Shown here: positions 41,278-49,891 of the stretch, piece by piece
How the letters are laid out: each line of letters starts with the position of its first letter
Position numbering within the stretch: the first letter of the stretch is position 1
NCBI GenBank assembly: GCA_024233285.1
Contig: JACKPU010000001.1
Location: 248,001-312,000 of the forward strand
Origin: Opitutaceae bacterium
Lineage (GTDB): Bacteria; Verrucomicrobiota; Verrucomicrobiia; Opitutales; Opitutaceae
Direction of reading: 5' to 3'
Length of the DNA: 64,000 nt
Made by a program: the position numbers and the translations under genes
The notes under the pieces: generated by a model
Told to the model about the DNA's origin: nothing
What the model saw: the letters and a program-made list of their open reading frames with translations, nothing else
Databases searched by the model: none

Positions 41278-42232
41278 TCTCGCATGGGTCGCCGCCAGTG
41301 TTCTTGCCTTGCTCGGCGGTGCCTGCCGTCCCGCTCCGAGTGCTCATTGGCAGGGTTATATCGAGGCCGAGTTGGTTTATGTCGCATCCCCGGTGCCGGG
41401 ACAGATTGAGGACCTTGCAGTCAAACGGGGCGATCAAATCGCCGCTGGCACGAATCTATTTACGTTGGAAAGTGCGGCGGAACAGGCCGCGAAACAGGAG
41501 GCGGCCAGTCGCGTGGTTGCGGCACGGGCGCGTCTGGCCGATTTGCGCCAAGGATTGCGCCCCAGCGAAATCACCGCGTTGGAATCGCGTCTGGCCCAAA
41601 CCCGCAGCGCCGCCGAACTTTCGCGCCTCGAACTTGCCCGGCAGGAGGAACTGCACCTCTCCGGCGTCAATTCGACCGAAACGTATGACCGGGCGCGTCT
41701 GACTCATGAACGCAACCTGAACGCCGTCGAAGAGCTGACCGCCCAGCTCGAAACCGCCCGGCTCGGCGGGCGCGAGGATGCGATCGCCGCCGCTGCGGCC
41801 GAGGTTGACGCCGCCGAAGCCGCCTTGGCCCGCGCCGAATGGAACGTCGCCCAGAAAACGCAGGCCGCCCCGCAGGCCGGGCTCGTTTACGACACGCTCT
41901 ACCGCGCCGGCGAATACGTGCCCGTCGCGCGCCCGATCGTAGCCCTGCTGCCGCCGGAAAACCTCAAGGTGCGGTTCTTCGTGCCCGAAACCGTTTATGG
42001 CACCTTGCAAGCCGGGGATTCCATCATGGTGACGATCGATGGTCGCGATTCGCCCGTCAGCGCACGGATCACTTATCTTTCCCCGCAACCCGAATACACG
42101 CCGCCGGTGCTCTACAACCGGGAGAACCGCAGCAAACTCGTCTTCATGGTCGAAGGCGTCTTCGCCGCCGCGGACGCCGCCGGACTCCACCCCGGTCAGC
42201 CGGTTGACGTCGAGCCGGCCACCAAGCCATGA
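41255..42232 (+). CDS. HlyD/YbhG-like membrane fusion (adaptor) protein
   Basis: A 325-residue periplasmic adaptor. An N-terminal signal ends at a possible lipobox (LLGGAC). It is followed by a biotinyl-lipoyl half (GYIEAELVYVASPVPGQIEDLAVKRGDQIAAGTNLF), a long coiled coil (about 75-205), the second lipoyl half (APQAGLVYDTLYRAGEYVPVARPIVALLPPENLKVRFFVPE) and a beta-barrel domain. It links the inner-membrane ABC transporter of the next two genes to the outer envelope. It overlaps the ATPase gene by 4 bp (ATGA). Confidence 0.9.
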   Translation: MKKTFRTDLAWVAASVLALLGGACRPAPSAHWQGYIEAELVYVASPVPGQIEDLAVKRGDQIAAGTNLFTLESAAEQAAKQEAASRVVAARARLADLRQGLRPSEITALESRLAQTRSAAELSRLELARQEELHLSGVNSTETYDRARLTHERNLNAVEELTAQLETARLGGREDAIAAAAAEVDAAEAALARAEWNVAQKTQAAPQAGLVYDTLYRAGEYVPVARPIVALLPPENLKVRFFVPETVYGTLQAGDSIMVTIDGRDSPVSARITYLSPQPEYTPPVLYNRENRSKLVFMVEGVFAAADAAGLHPGQPVDVEPATKP

Positions 42233-43149
42233 GCGAACCTGTCATCGACGTGCGCGGGGTGATCAAACGCTTCGGCGACAAGACGGTCGTCAACGGCATC
42301 GACCTGCAGGTGAAGCGCGGCGAAATCTACGGGTTTCTCGGCCCCAACGGCAGCGGCAAGACCACATTCATCCGCATGCTTTGCGGCCTGCTCACGCCTG
42401 ACGCCGGCAGTGGCAGCTGTCTCGGCTACGATGTGCTTACGCAACAGGCGCTGATCAAACGCCACGTCGGCTACATGACGCAGCGCTTCAGTTTTTACGA
42501 AGACCTGAGCATTGCGGAAAACCTCGACTTCATCGCGCGCATTTACGACGTGCCTCACCGCAAGGACGCGGTGGCAAAGAGCCTCGAAAACCTTGGGCTC
42601 AAGAACCGACGCCGCCAGTTGGCCGGCGAGCTTTCCGGCGGTTGGAAACAACGCCTCGCTCTCGCCGCGTGCCTGATCCACTCGCCGCAACTCCTGCTGC
42701 TCGACGAACCGACCGCCGGCGTAGATCCCAAGGCCCGGCGCGATTTTTGGGACGAGATTCACGCCCTCGCCGCCGACGGGCTGACCGTGCTGATCACCAC
42801 GCATTACATGGACGAGGCCGAACGCTGTCACCGCATCGCCTACCTCGCCTACGGCGAATTGCTGACCCACGGCACCGTGCGGGAAGTCGTCGACTCGGCG
42901 GCCTTGACCACGTGGTGCGTGAAGGGCCCGGACTTGCGGGCGCTCGCGGATCGCCTGCGCAACCGTCATGGCATCGGACAAATCGTGGCTTTCGGCAACA
43001 CCCTGCACATCAGCGGCCGCGACGCCGCGAAGCTGGACCAAGCCATCGCCGCGGTGCGCACGAATGCGCACGAATGGACGCGGGTGCCTTCCGATTTGGA
43101 GGATGTGTTCATCAGTCTCATGGGCGGCGCAACCGACAACTTCGCCTGA
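42229..43149 (+). CDS. ABC transporter ATP-binding protein (YbhF/CcmA-like)
   Basis: A 306-residue ATPase: Walker A GPNGSGKTT, Q-loop MTQRFSFYEDL, signature LSGGWKQRLALA (LSGGW in place of LSGGQ, common in this ABC-2 group), Walker B LLLLDEPTAGVD and H-loop TTHYMDEAERC. A C-terminal DUF4162-like tail follows. Only one ATPase domain is present, whereas E. coli YbhF has two. It drives the ABC-2 permease encoded 2 bp downstream. Confidence 0.92.
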   Translation: MSEPVIDVRGVIKRFGDKTVVNGIDLQVKRGEIYGFLGPNGSGKTTFIRMLCGLLTPDAGSGSCLGYDVLTQQALIKRHVGYMTQRFSFYEDLSIAENLDFIARIYDVPHRKDAVAKSLENLGLKNRRRQLAGELSGGWKQRLALAACLIHSPQLLLLDEPTAGVDPKARRDFWDEIHALAADGLTVLITTHYMDEAERCHRIAYLAYGELLTHGTVREVVDSAALTTWCVKGPDLRALADRLRNRHGIGQIVAFGNTLHISGRDAAKLDQAIAAVRTNAHEWTRVPSDLEDVFISLMGGATDNFA

Positions 43150-43151
43150 TC

Positions 43152-44285
43152 ATGCGCCGCTTCGCTCTGCATCGGCTTTTCGCCATCGTAAGCAAGGAGT
43201 TCATCCAAATGCGGCGCGACCGCGTCACTTTCGGCATGATGGTCGGGATACCGCTCATGCAGTTGATGTTGTTCGGATTCGCCATCAACTCCGATCCACG
43301 CCATCTGCCGACCGCCATCCGCTCGGCCGACGAAAGTCCGTTCGCCCGCACCCTCGTCACCGCGCTCCAACACAGCGAGTATTTTCACATTGTTAGTATC
43401 ACGAACAATGAAGCCGAGACCCAGCGTCTTCTGCAGCTCGGCGACGCACAGTTTGTGATCAACATTCCGGTCGGTTTTTCGCGCGATCTGCTACGGGGTG
43501 AACGGCCCGCGCTGTTGATTGAGGCCGATGCGACCGATCCGGCCGCGGTCGGTCCCGCGGTGGCCGCCCTGCGCGTGGTCGTGGACCAGGCGCTGAATCG
43601 CGACCTCAAGGGACCGCTGGCCGAGCTGCAGGCCAAACCCGGCCCGGTCGAATTGCGACTGCATGCGCATTACAACCCGGAGAACATCACGCAATACAAC
43701 GTCGTGCCGGGCCTGATGGGCGTGGTGCTTACGATGACCATGGTGGTGATCACGGCGCTGGCCATCACGCGCGAACGCGAACGCGGCACCATGGAGAACC
43801 TGCTCGCCACCCCCGTCCGGCCGTTCGAGGTCATGCTGGGAAAAATCATCCCCTATATCGTCGTCGGCTACATTCAGCTGACCCTGATCCTGCTCGCCGC
43901 GCGGTTCATTTTCGATGTGCCGCTGGTCGGCAACATTCCGCTGCTCTACCTCGTGGCCTTCCTGTTCATTGCCGCCAACCTCGCGATGGGCATCACGTTT
44001 TCGACGCTGGCGCGGAACCAATTGCAGGCCGTGCAAATGGCATTCTTCTTCTTCCTGCCCTCGATTTTGTTGTCCGGGTTCATGTTTCCGTTTCGCGGCA
44101 TGCCGGAGTGGGCGCAATGGCTGGGTTCGTGCCTGCCGCTCACCCATTTTCTGCGCATCGTCCGCGGGATATTGTTGAAAGGAAACGGTTTGTTGGAAAT
44201 CGCGCCCGAGCTCTGGCCACTGTTGGCGTTCCTCGCCATTGCGATGACCATCGGGGTCAAACGCTACCGCCAGACGCTGGACTGA
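43152..44285 (+). CDS. ABC-2 type permease (YbhS/YbhR-like)
   Basis: A 377-residue permease: an N-terminal helix (VTFGMMVGIPLMQLMLFGFAI), a large periplasmic domain (about 45-175), then five helices with the ABC-2 signature ITRERERGTMENLLATPVRPFEVMLGKIIPY and FFFLPSILLSGFMFPFRGMP. The ATG at 43152 follows the ATPase stop by 2 bp; the open frame extends further upstream but only as a shifted reading of the ATPase. A single permease gene implies a homodimer, unlike the YbhS/YbhR pair. A drug or lipid efflux role is inferred from family. Confidence 0.92.
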   Translation: MRRFALHRLFAIVSKEFIQMRRDRVTFGMMVGIPLMQLMLFGFAINSDPRHLPTAIRSADESPFARTLVTALQHSEYFHIVSITNNEAETQRLLQLGDAQFVINIPVGFSRDLLRGERPALLIEADATDPAAVGPAVAALRVVVDQALNRDLKGPLAELQAKPGPVELRLHAHYNPENITQYNVVPGLMGVVLTMTMVVITALAITRERERGTMENLLATPVRPFEVMLGKIIPYIVVGYIQLTLILLAARFIFDVPLVGNIPLLYLVAFLFIAANLAMGITFSTLARNQLQAVQMAFFFFLPSILLSGFMFPFRGMPEWAQWLGSCLPLTHFLRIVRGILLKGNGLLEIAPELWPLLAFLAIAMTIGVKRYRQTLD

Positions 44286-44364
44286 GTGTAACTGGACGGG
44301 GATTTTCCATTCGCCAACCGGCCGCTTGCGCCCACACGGTCGGACCAAGCATCCTTCCCGGCCC

Positions 44365-45318
44365 ATGCCAGACTTTCTCGCCATCGTTGACACATTACCC
44401 GCCCTGCCGTGGTGGGCTTGGGCCGGTTTCTTCGTGTTCATTTCCGCCATGCTCGCCCTCGACCTCGGTGTGCTGCAACGCGAGGCTCATGAGGTAAAGA
44501 TGAAGGAGGCGCTGTGCTGGTGCGCCGCGTGGGTCACACTCGCGCTTTCGTTCAACGGTTTGATCTGGTGGTGGCGCGGCGCGCAGCCGGCGCAGGAGTT
44601 CCTCGCCGCCTACATCGTCGAGCTGTGCCTGAGCATCGACAACGTCTTCGTCTTCATCCTCGTTTTTTCGTATTTCAAAGTCGCGCCCCGCTACCAACAT
44701 CGCGTGCTGTTTTGGGGCATCATCGGTGCCGTCGTCATGCGCGCAGTGTTCATCTTGGTCGGAGTGAATGTCATCGCGCGCTTCCACTGGGTGCTCTACA
44801 TTTTCGGCGCCTTCCTCGTTTACACCGGCATCAAAATGGCGCTGCCGAGCAAAGAGGAGGTCGACGTCGATCCGGAGCACAACTTTGCCGTGCGACTGTT
44901 CCGCCGGTTTTTCCCGGTGAGTGAAAAGAACCATGGCGGCGACTTCTTCGTGCGCGAAGGCGGCCGGCGGGTGGCCACCCCATTGTTCATCGTGTTGATC
45001 GTCATCGAAACCACGGACCTTGTGTTCGCCCTCGATTCGCTGCCCGCGGTGCTGGCGATCACGCGCGACGGTTTCATCGCCCTCACCTCCAACGTCTTTG
45101 CCATTCTCGGTCTGCGTTCGCTCTACTTCGCGCTCAACGGCATCATGCAGCTCTTCCGCTACCTCAAGGTCGGCCTCGCGCTCATTCTCTGCTTCATCGG
45201 CGTCAAGATGCTCATCGAGTCCTGGGTGCACGTCAGTATCGGCGTTTCACTCAGCGTCATCGCCAGTGTGCTGGCCACGTCAGTCCTGGCCTCGTTGCTG
45301 ATCCCCGAGAAGAAATAA
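44365..45318 (+). CDS. TerC/Alx-family integral membrane protein
   Basis: A 317-residue multi-pass protein. The acidic membrane motif VELCLSIDNVFVFILVFSYF and the matching second-half FIVLIVIETTDLVFALDSLPAVLAITRDGFIALTSNVFAILGLRSLYFAL are diagnostic of TerC/Alx. Members have been linked to manganese export, pH response and tellurite resistance. The ATG at 44365 gives the standard N-terminus (MPDFLAIVDTLPALPWW). It follows the efflux operon by 79 bp and may be transcribed separately. Confidence 0.92.
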   Translation: MPDFLAIVDTLPALPWWAWAGFFVFISAMLALDLGVLQREAHEVKMKEALCWCAAWVTLALSFNGLIWWWRGAQPAQEFLAAYIVELCLSIDNVFVFILVFSYFKVAPRYQHRVLFWGIIGAVVMRAVFILVGVNVIARFHWVLYIFGAFLVYTGIKMALPSKEEVDVDPEHNFAVRLFRRFFPVSEKNHGGDFFVREGGRRVATPLFIVLIVIETTDLVFALDSLPAVLAITRDGFIALTSNVFAILGLRSLYFALNGIMQLFRYLKVGLALILCFIGVKMLIESWVHVSIGVSLSVIASVLATSVLASLLIPEKK

Positions 45319-45322
45319 GGAC

Positions 45323-45760
45323 TCAGGCAATGAAGCGCCGGGTCCACTCGGGCTTGGGCAACGGGCAGGTCTGCCATTTGCCCCAAATGCGGTAACGCCA
45401 CCGGGCGACGATCTTGTAAACCGCATCGCGCCAAGCAGACGGCACCCAACCGAGCATCGTGCCCAACCCTTGGGCGAATCCGCCGCAGAGTTTCAGCGCC
45501 GCCACCGTCGCGTTCGTGCGCAGGGCATATTCCGCCCGGTCCCGCCGCTCCCACGCCGGCACCAAAACCATGGAGTCAAAATCCTCCGTCGGCAACCCGT
45601 GTCGGCGCAGATAGGCTTGGGCCAAATCGCTTTGCAAAGGCGCAAAATGCAGCCGGCCGTTGCGATCCATGCGCAGCAAAAAGCGCACGCTGCGGTTGCA
45701 CAGCCCGCATTCCCCGTCGAAAAAAAGCACGGGGCCGGTAATAGGGGAAGATGCGCTCAT
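45323..45760 (-). CDS. DCC-family thiol-disulfide oxidoreductase-like protein (DUF393)
   Basis: A 145-residue protein with the defining FFDGECGLCNRSVRFLLRMD motif (the DxxCxxC that gives the family its name), followed by FAPLQSDLAQAYL and the C-terminal WRDAVYKIVARWRYRIWGK. Thioredoxin-like fold; physiological substrate unknown. The start ATG at 45760 overlaps the end of the upstream membrane protein gene by 4 bp (ATGA). Confidence 0.9.
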   Translation of the reverse strand: MSASSPITGPVLFFDGECGLCNRSVRFLLRMDRNGRLHFAPLQSDLAQAYLRRHGLPTEDFDSMVLVPAWERRDRAEYALRTNATVAALKLCGGFAQGLGTMLGWVPSAWRDAVYKIVARWRYRIWGKWQTCPLPKPEWTRRFIA

Positions 45761-46386
45761 GATTGCTGTCTCGAGTAAACCTCCGCGATGTCGGCCAAAT
45801 CGCAAGCCGGCTCCACCGCGCTCGCGAAACGCTCGCAACGCGCCAAGTCGGTAAACAGGCCGCGCTCGGTGTAGGTCACCGCGCCGTTTTCCAATTTCCA
45901 TGTGCCGGACAGCCGGTTGATCTTGACCTGAATTTCCGGCAACAAGGCCGCGGCAAAGAACTCCGGGGCATTGCTCCGCACAAACCAGCGGTCATCGAAT
46001 TCGGCATTGCCCACCTTGACCTCCTTCGCGCCGAACAGGCTCATGACCTTGCTGCCAAACCCCTCGCGCGTGAGCGCAAATGTCAATCCACCGTGCACGC
46101 CCGGCGTCACGGTCATCGCCGCCCAAGTCGTCTTCGATTTGCCCGAACCCGTCGTGTAGTTGTAAATGCGCACGGCTTTGCCTCGGATCGTGCCACGGGC
46201 CTCGGGATACGGATGAATGCCCAGTTTCGTGGGTTGGTCGAGCACCTGCAAATTGAGCCGGTCCGCCAACCGCTGCATGTTCGCCAGCGCCTTGCGCGAA
46301 AGCGCCGCGCCGACCCGCCAGATGATGCTGAAAAAAGTCACCACCGCGAGGGCGAGCAGGGCAAACACCAGCAAATCTTTCTCCAT
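45757..46386 (-). CDS. Hypothetical membrane-anchored protein
   Basis: A 209-residue protein with one N-terminal membrane helix (LLVFALLALAVVTFFSIIW) and a soluble cytoplasmic-type region with no motif I recognise for certain. It carries GTIRGKAVRIYNYTTGSGKSKTTW; the GSGKSKT looks like a P-loop but sits in a beta-rich context (GxxRGKxVRIYNYTTGSGKSKT-x-W), where it more likely describes a DUF3137-like fold that handles small-membrane-protein contexts. The function is unknown. Overlap with the DCC gene suggests a joint role. Confidence 0.7.
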   Translation of the reverse strand: MEKDLLVFALLALAVVTFFSIIWRVGAALSRKALANMQRLADRLNLQVLDQPTKLGIHPYPEARGTIRGKAVRIYNYTTGSGKSKTTWAAMTVTPGVHGGLTFALTREGFGSKVMSLFGAKEVKVGNAEFDDRWFVRSNAPEFFAAALLPEIQVKINRLSGTWKLENGAVTYTERGLFTDLARCERFASAVEPACDLADIAEVYSRQQS

Positions 46387-46435
46387 GAGCGGACCTTGGC
46401 AAAGCGTCGCCTCTCCCGCGAGGCGATTTACTGAT

Positions 46436-46473
46436 GAGAAAACAAAGGGCCGGGAGCTATTCGCCCCCGGCCC
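46436..46473 (-). terminator. Rho-independent terminator of the Hsp20 operon
   Basis: GGGCCGGG at 46447-46454 pairs perfectly with CCCGGCCC at 46466-46473, and the minus-strand hairpin is followed by TTTGTTTTC. It lies 33 bp past the stop of the second Hsp20 gene. Confidence 0.85.
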
Positions 46474-46506
46474 GGCACCTCATTACTTATGTTTACCCCA
46501 AAGTCG

Positions 46507-46908
46507 TCATGCGACGGTGATGCGACGCGGCTTGATCGCCTCGGCCTTCGGCACGGTCACGGTCAGGACGCCGTCGCGGAGCTCGGCCGCAACCTTGTCC
46601 GCATCGATCGCGTTGTCGTGCGTGAGCACGAGTTCGTAGGTCGCATCGACCGACTCGCGGTGCAGTGTGGTCCAGGCTTCGGGCCGTTTCCAGTCGCGCC
46701 GGCCGGTGATGCGGATCTCGCCGTCATCGGCGGTAATCTCGACGCCACCCTTGGCGACACCGGGCAATTGCACGGTCAGCGTGTAAGCCTCGGCCGCCTC
46801 GTGGACGCGATAAACGGGTTTCTGCACGGGACCAGACGAACGGTTGGACTCGTTGCGCGCCACGGGCTCGCGCCGGAGCGTGGGAAGCAGGTTGTTGATG
46901 AATGACAT
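46507..46908 (-). CDS. Small heat-shock protein, Hsp20/alpha-crystallin family (second copy)
   Basis: A 133-residue chaperone that binds unfolding proteins without ATP. The alpha-crystallin domain spans about 30-125: YRVHEAAEAYTLTVQLPGVAKGGVEI, EIRITGRRDWKRPE, then AELRDGVLTVTVPKAEA with the terminal basic IKPRRITVA. The N-terminal arm is short. A clear AGGAG site precedes the ATG. It lies 23 bp behind the first Hsp20 gene and shares its terminator. The two copies are only moderately similar, so the duplication is old. Confidence 0.94.
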   Translation of the reverse strand: MSFINNLLPTLRREPVARNESNRSSGPVQKPVYRVHEAAEAYTLTVQLPGVAKGGVEITADDGEIRITGRRDWKRPEAWTTLHRESVDATYELVLTHDNAIDADKVAAELRDGVLTVTVPKAEAIKPRRITVA

Positions 46909-46931
46909 GATGGTTTTCTCCTTTTGAATGG

Positions 46932-47378
46932 TTAGTTGATGGCGACGGTGACCTTGCGGGGCTTCGACTCCTCGCGCTTCGGCAAGGTGACGGTGAGCAC
47001 GCCGTTTTCGTAAGCGGCGGCGACCTTGTCGGCCTGCACGGTCTCAGGAACACTGATTGAGCGTTCGAGCGTGTAGCTCTGCTCGCCGGACTCGTCCTTG
47101 GTCTTGCGCGTGGCGTTGAGGTTCAAGTAGCCGTCCACCAACTCGACGTGGATGTCGTCGCGCTTGATGCCGGGCAGTTCAGCGCGAACATAGGCGTTGT
47201 CCTTGTCCTCGTAGAGATCGACCGGGAACTGCGTGCTGGCTGGGCCGGTGAAATCGCTCAGCGCGGCGGTGAACAGGCGATCAATCTCATTCTCCAAGCC
47301 GGCCCACGGCGAGTAGGCGTAGCGATTGAGCGCAGGGATGCTGCGCGTGTTGGGTTGGTTGTATCGAATGATTCTCAT
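46932..47378 (-). CDS. Small heat-shock protein, Hsp20/alpha-crystallin family (first copy)
   Basis: A 148-residue small heat-shock protein: N-terminal arm with WAGLENEIDRLFTAAL, then the alpha-crystallin domain (FPVDLYEDKDNAYVRAELPGIKRDDIHVELVDGYLNLNA, RSISVPETVQADKVAAAYENGVLTVTLPK) and the EESKPRKVTVAIN tail. A GGAG site stands before the ATG. It is the leading gene of a two-gene operon; no CIRCE element (TTAGCACTC-N9-GAGTGCTAA) was found in the 314 bp upstream. Confidence 0.94.
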   Translation of the reverse strand: MRIIRYNQPNTRSIPALNRYAYSPWAGLENEIDRLFTAALSDFTGPASTQFPVDLYEDKDNAYVRAELPGIKRDDIHVELVDGYLNLNATRKTKDESGEQSYTLERSISVPETVQADKVAAAYENGVLTVTLPKREESKPRKVTVAIN

Positions 47379-47692
47379 GGTTGTTTTCTCCGGTTAAGGT
47401 GAGGTTGGTTCAGTGCCATGTGGATTGCATACGGGATGCCGAGTGCACGCAGACGCGTTTACTTTTAGCGACTAACAACTTACGGATTAACGCCTCGCGC
47501 TGCTGGGAAAGTTCGACCCGCAGTGTGACGTCTCAGGTGGGAAAGAAATTCCCGCTGCCCAAGCAGTTGGTCAGACTCCGGGGAAGATCTCGCAACCATG
47601 GCCATACTGCGCCGCCACATGAGCCCACTTGGCCCGAAGGTGGTGGTTCCGAATTGCCCATGGGAAACATTAGGGATAGCCTATGAACCTTC
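47379..47692. other. 314-bp divergent intergenic region, Hsp20 operon / SBP-type kinase
   Basis: No gene is supported here. On the Hsp20 side there is TTAG-CGA-CTAA (about 47467-47477), and near the middle an inverted repeat GGGAA-AGAAA-TTCCC (47539-47553). Promoters for both sides must lie within, but no confident -35/-10 pair, sigma-32 site or CIRCE element is seen. An ATG at 47682, out of frame with the kinase gene, precedes the real start by 11 bp. Confidence 0.5.
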
Positions 47693-49816
47693 ATGAAGTT
47701 CCGAACCGCGGCATTGTTATTGGGCGGATTGCTGGCCTGCGGAATCGCACGGGCGGAGGACGACCCTACCGTAATCCGTTTCGGCGTGCCACGCGACGCT
47801 GCGCCCTTGTCTTTCATTGACGAGAACGGCCAAGCCCGGGGATTCACGCCGGATTTGCTGCAAGCCGTCGCCCAAGCCGGCGGCTTCAAGGCGGAAATCT
47901 CGATTGATTGGTGGCGCGTGAACACGCCTGCGTTTGAACGCGGCGAGCTCGACGCCATGACCACCGTGAGCAGCACCGACAAGGACTTGGCGCATTACAA
48001 TTATTCCATCGTCAGTGCGACCATCCGGGGAGTGACCTATTCGCGTCCCGACCGACCGGTGTTGGACAGTATCGAAAAATTCGCCGGCAAGAAGCTCGGG
48101 GCGATGGCCGGCACCACGGCGCTGACCCACGCCTTGCGCAACCCCGAATGGGGCGCGGAAATCATTCCGTTTCACACCCCGGACGAATTGTTGCAGGCCA
48201 CGGCGCGTGGCGAATGCGACGCCGCACTCTTCACCAGTGCGTTGACCCTGCGCGTGCAAAACCAACACGGCCTGCGGAAGGTCTTCGTGGAAGACCTCTC
48301 CCACTCCTACCACGTGGTCTTTCACAAGGAGGACGCCAAACGCTTCGCCATCTTCAACGAGGCGCTCGCCACTGTCCGCGAGAACGGCACCTACGACCGC
48401 ATCTTCGCTAAATGGATCGGCCCGGTGGAGCCACGGCCCATCCGCTTGGCCGACCTGCGGCCCTATTTGCTGCCCTTGGCGGGCGTGGTGCTGGTTGTCG
48501 TGATCATCTTTTGGTGGCAGCGCCGGATGCTTGCCCAAGTGGCGCGTCAGGCCGAGGCGCTGCGCCAGAGCCGGCTCGAGCTTGAACAAACCAACCGCAA
48601 GCTCGCCGCTGCGATCACCCGGGCCGAGCAAATGGCGGCGCAGGCGGATCAAGCCAACCAAGCCAAGAGCAGTTTCCTCGCCATGATGAGTCATGAGATC
48701 CGCACCCCGATGAACGGCGTCATCGGCATGGTGGATCTGCTGCGCGACAGTCCGCTCACCAACGAACAGCAATTTCTGGTCTCCACCGCGCGCAACAGCG
48801 CCGAATCACTCCTCGGCATCATCAACGACATCCTGGATTTTTCCAAGATTGAGGCCGGGCAGCTGCAATTTGACGAAAGGCCCTTCAATGTGCGCGAGGT
48901 TATCCGCAGCGCAACCGCCTCGCTGGCTGAAACCGCCAAGGCTCAACACCTCGAACTTGCCCAAAGCGTCTCATCCGACGTGCCGGAACAACTAGTCGGC
49001 GACGCCGGACGGCTTAATCAGATCCTGATCAATCTGCTCAGCAATGCCCTGAAATTCACGCCGGCCGGCAGTGTTGCGCTGGCCGTCAGCGTGGAATCCG
49101 CCGACGAGGGCAAGGCCCGGCTGCACTTCACCGTCCGCGACACCGGCATCGGCCTTTCCGCTGAGGAGCAATCGCGACTCTTTCAACCGTTTACTCAGGC
49201 CTCTTCCGGCACCACTCGCAAATACGGCGGCACCGGGCTGGGCCTCGCCATTTGCAAGCAACTCGTCGAGAAAATGCACGGTCAGATCGGCGTCAGCAGC
49301 ACGCCGAACGAGGGCTCGACCTTTTGGTTTACGATCGAACTGCCCACGGTTGTGGACCCGACGACCACACCATCGGCGGCTTCCGACACGCCACCGGCGG
49401 CAGCAGTAGATTTGAGCCGCCTCCGCATTCTGGTCGCCGAGGACAACGCGGTTAACCGCAACGTCGTGGCCATGCAGCTCAAACGTCTCGGCGGCCAACC
49501 CGTTCTGGTCGAAAATGGTCTGGCCGCGATTGCGGCCGTGCAACAGCACGCCTACGACATCGTGCTGATGGATTGCGAGATGCCGGAAACGGACGGCTTC
49601 GAAGCCACCAAGAAAATCCGTGCTTGGGAAGCCGCTCGGCGCGAGCAGGGTGAGACCGTCATACCGCTGATCATCATCGCTTTGACCGCCAAAGCCATGA
49701 GCGGCGATCGCGAGGCCTGCCTGGCCGCCGGCATGAACGATTATTTGAGCAAGCCCCTGCGCGCGCCCGAACTCAACGCTGCACTCAATCGGGCCCGAGC
49801 GACGCTTAAGCGCTGA
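47693..49816 (+). CDS. Hybrid histidine kinase with SBP_bac_3 sensor domain
   Basis: A 707-residue BvgS/EvgS-like kinase. Signal peptide (about 1-21), a single periplasmic solute-binding domain of family 3 (about 28-262: RFGVPRDAAPLSFIDENGQARGFTPDLLQAV, then RIFAKWIG), a membrane helix (LLPLAGVVLVVVIIFWW), a coiled coil, HisKA (MMSHEIRTPMNGVIG), HATPase (NLLSNALKFTPAG, VRDTGIGL, GTGLGLAIC) and a receiver (ILVAEDNAVNRNVV, IVLMDCEMPETDG). Binding proteins of this type sense amino acids or other small polar compounds. There is no PAS and no HPt. Confidence 0.93.
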   Translation: MKFRTAALLLGGLLACGIARAEDDPTVIRFGVPRDAAPLSFIDENGQARGFTPDLLQAVAQAGGFKAEISIDWWRVNTPAFERGELDAMTTVSSTDKDLAHYNYSIVSATIRGVTYSRPDRPVLDSIEKFAGKKLGAMAGTTALTHALRNPEWGAEIIPFHTPDELLQATARGECDAALFTSALTLRVQNQHGLRKVFVEDLSHSYHVVFHKEDAKRFAIFNEALATVRENGTYDRIFAKWIGPVEPRPIRLADLRPYLLPLAGVVLVVVIIFWWQRRMLAQVARQAEALRQSRLELEQTNRKLAAAITRAEQMAAQADQANQAKSSFLAMMSHEIRTPMNGVIGMVDLLRDSPLTNEQQFLVSTARNSAESLLGIINDILDFSKIEAGQLQFDERPFNVREVIRSATASLAETAKAQHLELAQSVSSDVPEQLVGDAGRLNQILINLLSNALKFTPAGSVALAVSVESADEGKARLHFTVRDTGIGLSAEEQSRLFQPFTQASSGTTRKYGGTGLGLAICKQLVEKMHGQIGVSSTPNEGSTFWFTIELPTVVDPTTTPSAASDTPPAAAVDLSRLRILVAEDNAVNRNVVAMQLKRLGGQPVLVENGLAAIAAVQQHAYDIVLMDCEMPETDGFEATKKIRAWEAARREQGETVIPLIIIALTAKAMSGDREACLAAGMNDYLSKPLRAPELNAALNRARATLKR

Positions 49817-49891
49817 CACGATTTACTGCGGTGGACGCAAAAAATAGCCGTGCCGACCTGCGTGCCGCATGGTTGGCTTCACCTCCACATC

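Noticed and set aside
46180..46260. P-loop ATPase in the hypothetical membrane protein at 45757-46386
   Set aside because: GSGKSKT is present but without Walker B or a Rossmann-like order; it is set in a beta-rich pattern and more likely coincidental.
47539..47553. GGGAA-N5-TTCCC as an Hsp20 operator
   Set aside because: It lies about 160 bp from the Hsp20 start, the stem is short and it matches no known heat-shock element.
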